Source: Amphibalanus amphitrite (taxonomy: Eukaryota > Arthropoda > Thecostraca > Balanomorpha > Balanidae). Taken from it: a DNA stretch of 64,000 nucleotides. The stretch lies in assembly GCF_019059575.1 (NCBI RefSeq), contig NW_024881539.1, positions 1,116,001 to 1,180,000 of the forward strand, in the 5' to 3' direction. Numbering within the stretch: the first letter of the stretch is position 1; each line of letters starts with the position of its first letter. A program made the position numbers and the translations under genes. A model generated the notes under the pieces. It worked only from the letters and a program-made list of their open reading frames with translations, was not told the origin of the DNA and searched no databases. Positions 62,437-64,000 of the stretch are shown one piece after another.

Positions 62437-63612
62437 TTAACCCGCGCCCCGTTGGGCTCTGCCGAGCAACGCGCCCGGTTGGGGGGGGGGCATTTTGCCC
62501 CCCCCCTAAGATCTCGAGAACCACGCAACCTAGCGACAAGCGGCAAACGGCGTTGGATAGCCCTAACAAGGAACTACCTTGTGACCCAATTTTATTGACC
62601 TAGGTCAAACCGATGACGTCACAGGTCAGGTCAAAGGTCCAATTTTCACCGTTTACAGGCATTTCAAGAAATGCGTTGTAAAATCGAGTAAAATGCAGTT
62701 CATTGAAAATCATCGATGGGGAAATGTTCTTCAAACACATATTTTGCTATTTGAGGTCACTGATACCAGGTCAGGTCACAGATGTCAGGTCACGGGGGGT
62801 CACAATATGAAAGTGTAGTGTGATACATGTTTTATGGTCCATTTTACATGACAAATGCGATTATGTGGGTCAAGCAGCCTTTGGGGGCAGCTTAGGTCAC
62901 GTTTTGGTCAAGGTCAGGTCAAGGTCAGGTCAAGGTCAGGTCAAATTAGGTCAATTTTCAAAATTAATATTTTTGCATAAAATGGGTATCGAATCGATGC
63001 AGCTCGTCACGGGGAGTTCAATGGTGGTCTTTTTTGTGCCGTACGTGGTCTAGAATTGATAAAAATTGAGTTCAAAAATTTGACGTCATCATTTTTGAAC
63101 AGTTTTTTTTTTCGCTATAACTTGGCCAAAAAACGAGATATCGATCTGAAATTTGGTATGTATATAGAAGAGCGCAGGGACTATCACATATATTCCGGTT
63201 TGTTTTTACGAAATTCGGAAAAATTTTGGATTTGTTTTAGTTTTTCTAAAAAAAATCATTTTTTTATTTTTTAACCCAAAATTTTGAAAATCCGAGACAG
63301 TTTTGTAGCACCGCTTTTTGTCTACTAGACCATATAAAGAACTTTAAAATTGCTTGATAACTGTAGATTTGGTTAGCGTTTCAAGATTGCATGTTTTTTG
63401 CTCATTTTTGCTCGAACATGACCTCAGTTTGACCTCAATAACTCCTGATCTAAGGTGACCTAAGACTTGAAATTTAGTGTGAAGGTGTCAAATTGATGCC
63501 CGGGAAGGTACTGAAAATTTGGCGGCGCTGCGCGCCGCCGTTTTTTTCCTATTCAGGAAAAACCACAGGGGGGGGGGGCCAAAATGCCCCCCCCCAACGG
63601 GGCGAGGGTTAA
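62437..63612. mobile_element. TTAA piggyBac-like non-autonomous element J
   Basis: Same family as element G, nearly identical along its length and in the same orientation. TGACGTCA lies at 62614-62621 and the dense AGGTCA array at about 62905-62955. Copies differ mainly in G/C-run length and small indels. Confidence 0.88.
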
Positions 63613-63678
63613 CTTCAAACTCGCGCCCCGCTCACTCGCTGGGGGGCCTGGATTTGCTCGCAATGCTGGTACGGTGTT

Positions 63679-63747
63679 ATAACCCTCGCCGGCCGAGGAG
63701 GGGGGGGGGGGCTGCCACCCTCCCCCATCGTTTTTTTCGCAATAGCT
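63679..63747. mobile_element. Left end of an A-type TTAA element, truncated
   Basis: TATAACCCTCGCCGGCCGAG, a G/C hairpin and TTTTTTTCGCAATAGCTCC match the start of element A. Similarity stops at about 63747, where a TTTGTTTA repeat begins. Confidence 0.7.
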
Positions 63748-63835
63748 CCTATTTGTTTATTTGTTTATTTCTCCAAAAACAACCACAGGCCAATGCCCAG
63801 TTACGGCTGCAGTCAAAGTTCCACACAAACACCAC

Positions 63836-63882
63836 ACACGCAAACGCACACACACACACAGACACACACGGACATCCGTGTG
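63836..63882. repeat. CA-rich microsatellite
   Basis: ACACACGCAAACGCACACAC and similar impure CA units. Confidence 0.85.
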
Positions 63883-64000
63883 TGTTTCAAGTCTAGATAA
63901 AATATATAAATAATTACATGAGGATATGATATGATAGTAAAAGTACAAAAACGCATAAATATGGGCATGATAAAAAGTGATAGAAACCCATGTTAAAGGA

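Noticed and set aside
1..64000. CRISPR arrays, bacterial operons or a viral insertion
   Set aside because: The DNA is intron-bearing animal sequence; the repeats are transposons and minisatellites, with no regular spacer pattern or viral gene recognised.

Overview
The window is eukaryotic nuclear DNA from an invertebrate, most likely an arthropod and plausibly a crustacean. Short exons with GT-AG junctions alternate with introns full of small inverted-repeat transposons. The coding exons are GC-rich, and the proteins read as diverged animal orthologues. The species cannot be fixed from the sequence alone.

Four protein genes can be rebuilt exon by exon, and every junction phase closes. (1) RBM8A/Y14, minus strand, 10493 to 1315: five exons, 166 aa, an exon-junction-complex core protein. 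(2) IFT74, minus strand, 15707 to 11509: ten coding exons, 544 aa, an intraflagellar-transport B subunit, with a perfect RFX X-box about 560 bp upstream. (3) A kainate-type ionotropic glutamate receptor, plus strand, 24102 to 47052: seventeen exon positions with two alternative versions of exon 15, giving 907 or 911 aa. (4) HMMR/RHAMM, minus strand, 56072 to 48363: seven coding exons, 1461 aa, with one 3540-nt coiled-coil exon. The receptor and HMMR converge tail to tail, with candidate poly(A) signals about 100-125 nt apart.

The most notable biology is the pair of exons before the last membrane helix of the receptor (15a at 42963-43084, 15b at 44225-44334). Both start in phase 1, end in phase 0, and encode the same stretch with the WWK motif and the final disulfide cysteine. 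Using both would shift the frame, so they are structurally forced to be mutually exclusive. This is the position of the AMPA-receptor flip/flop cassette, here in a kainate-type gene.

Much of the rest is mobile DNA. At least ten elements of about 0.9-1.2 kb (uninterrupted size) are flanked by TTAA and mostly begin CCCTCGCC, CCCGCGCC or CCCTAG. This fits non-autonomous piggyBac-like transposons. Most carry a G-run/C-run hairpin near each end and a body rich in AGGTCA half-sites and TGACGTCA motifs. One is nested inside another, and a second copy of the host element supplies the empty site. Other repeats are a CACGTGC-rich family (three copies), several palindromic MITEs, and minisatellites. One minisatellite grew from the splice donor of receptor exon 2. 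The genes show no operon-like relationship.
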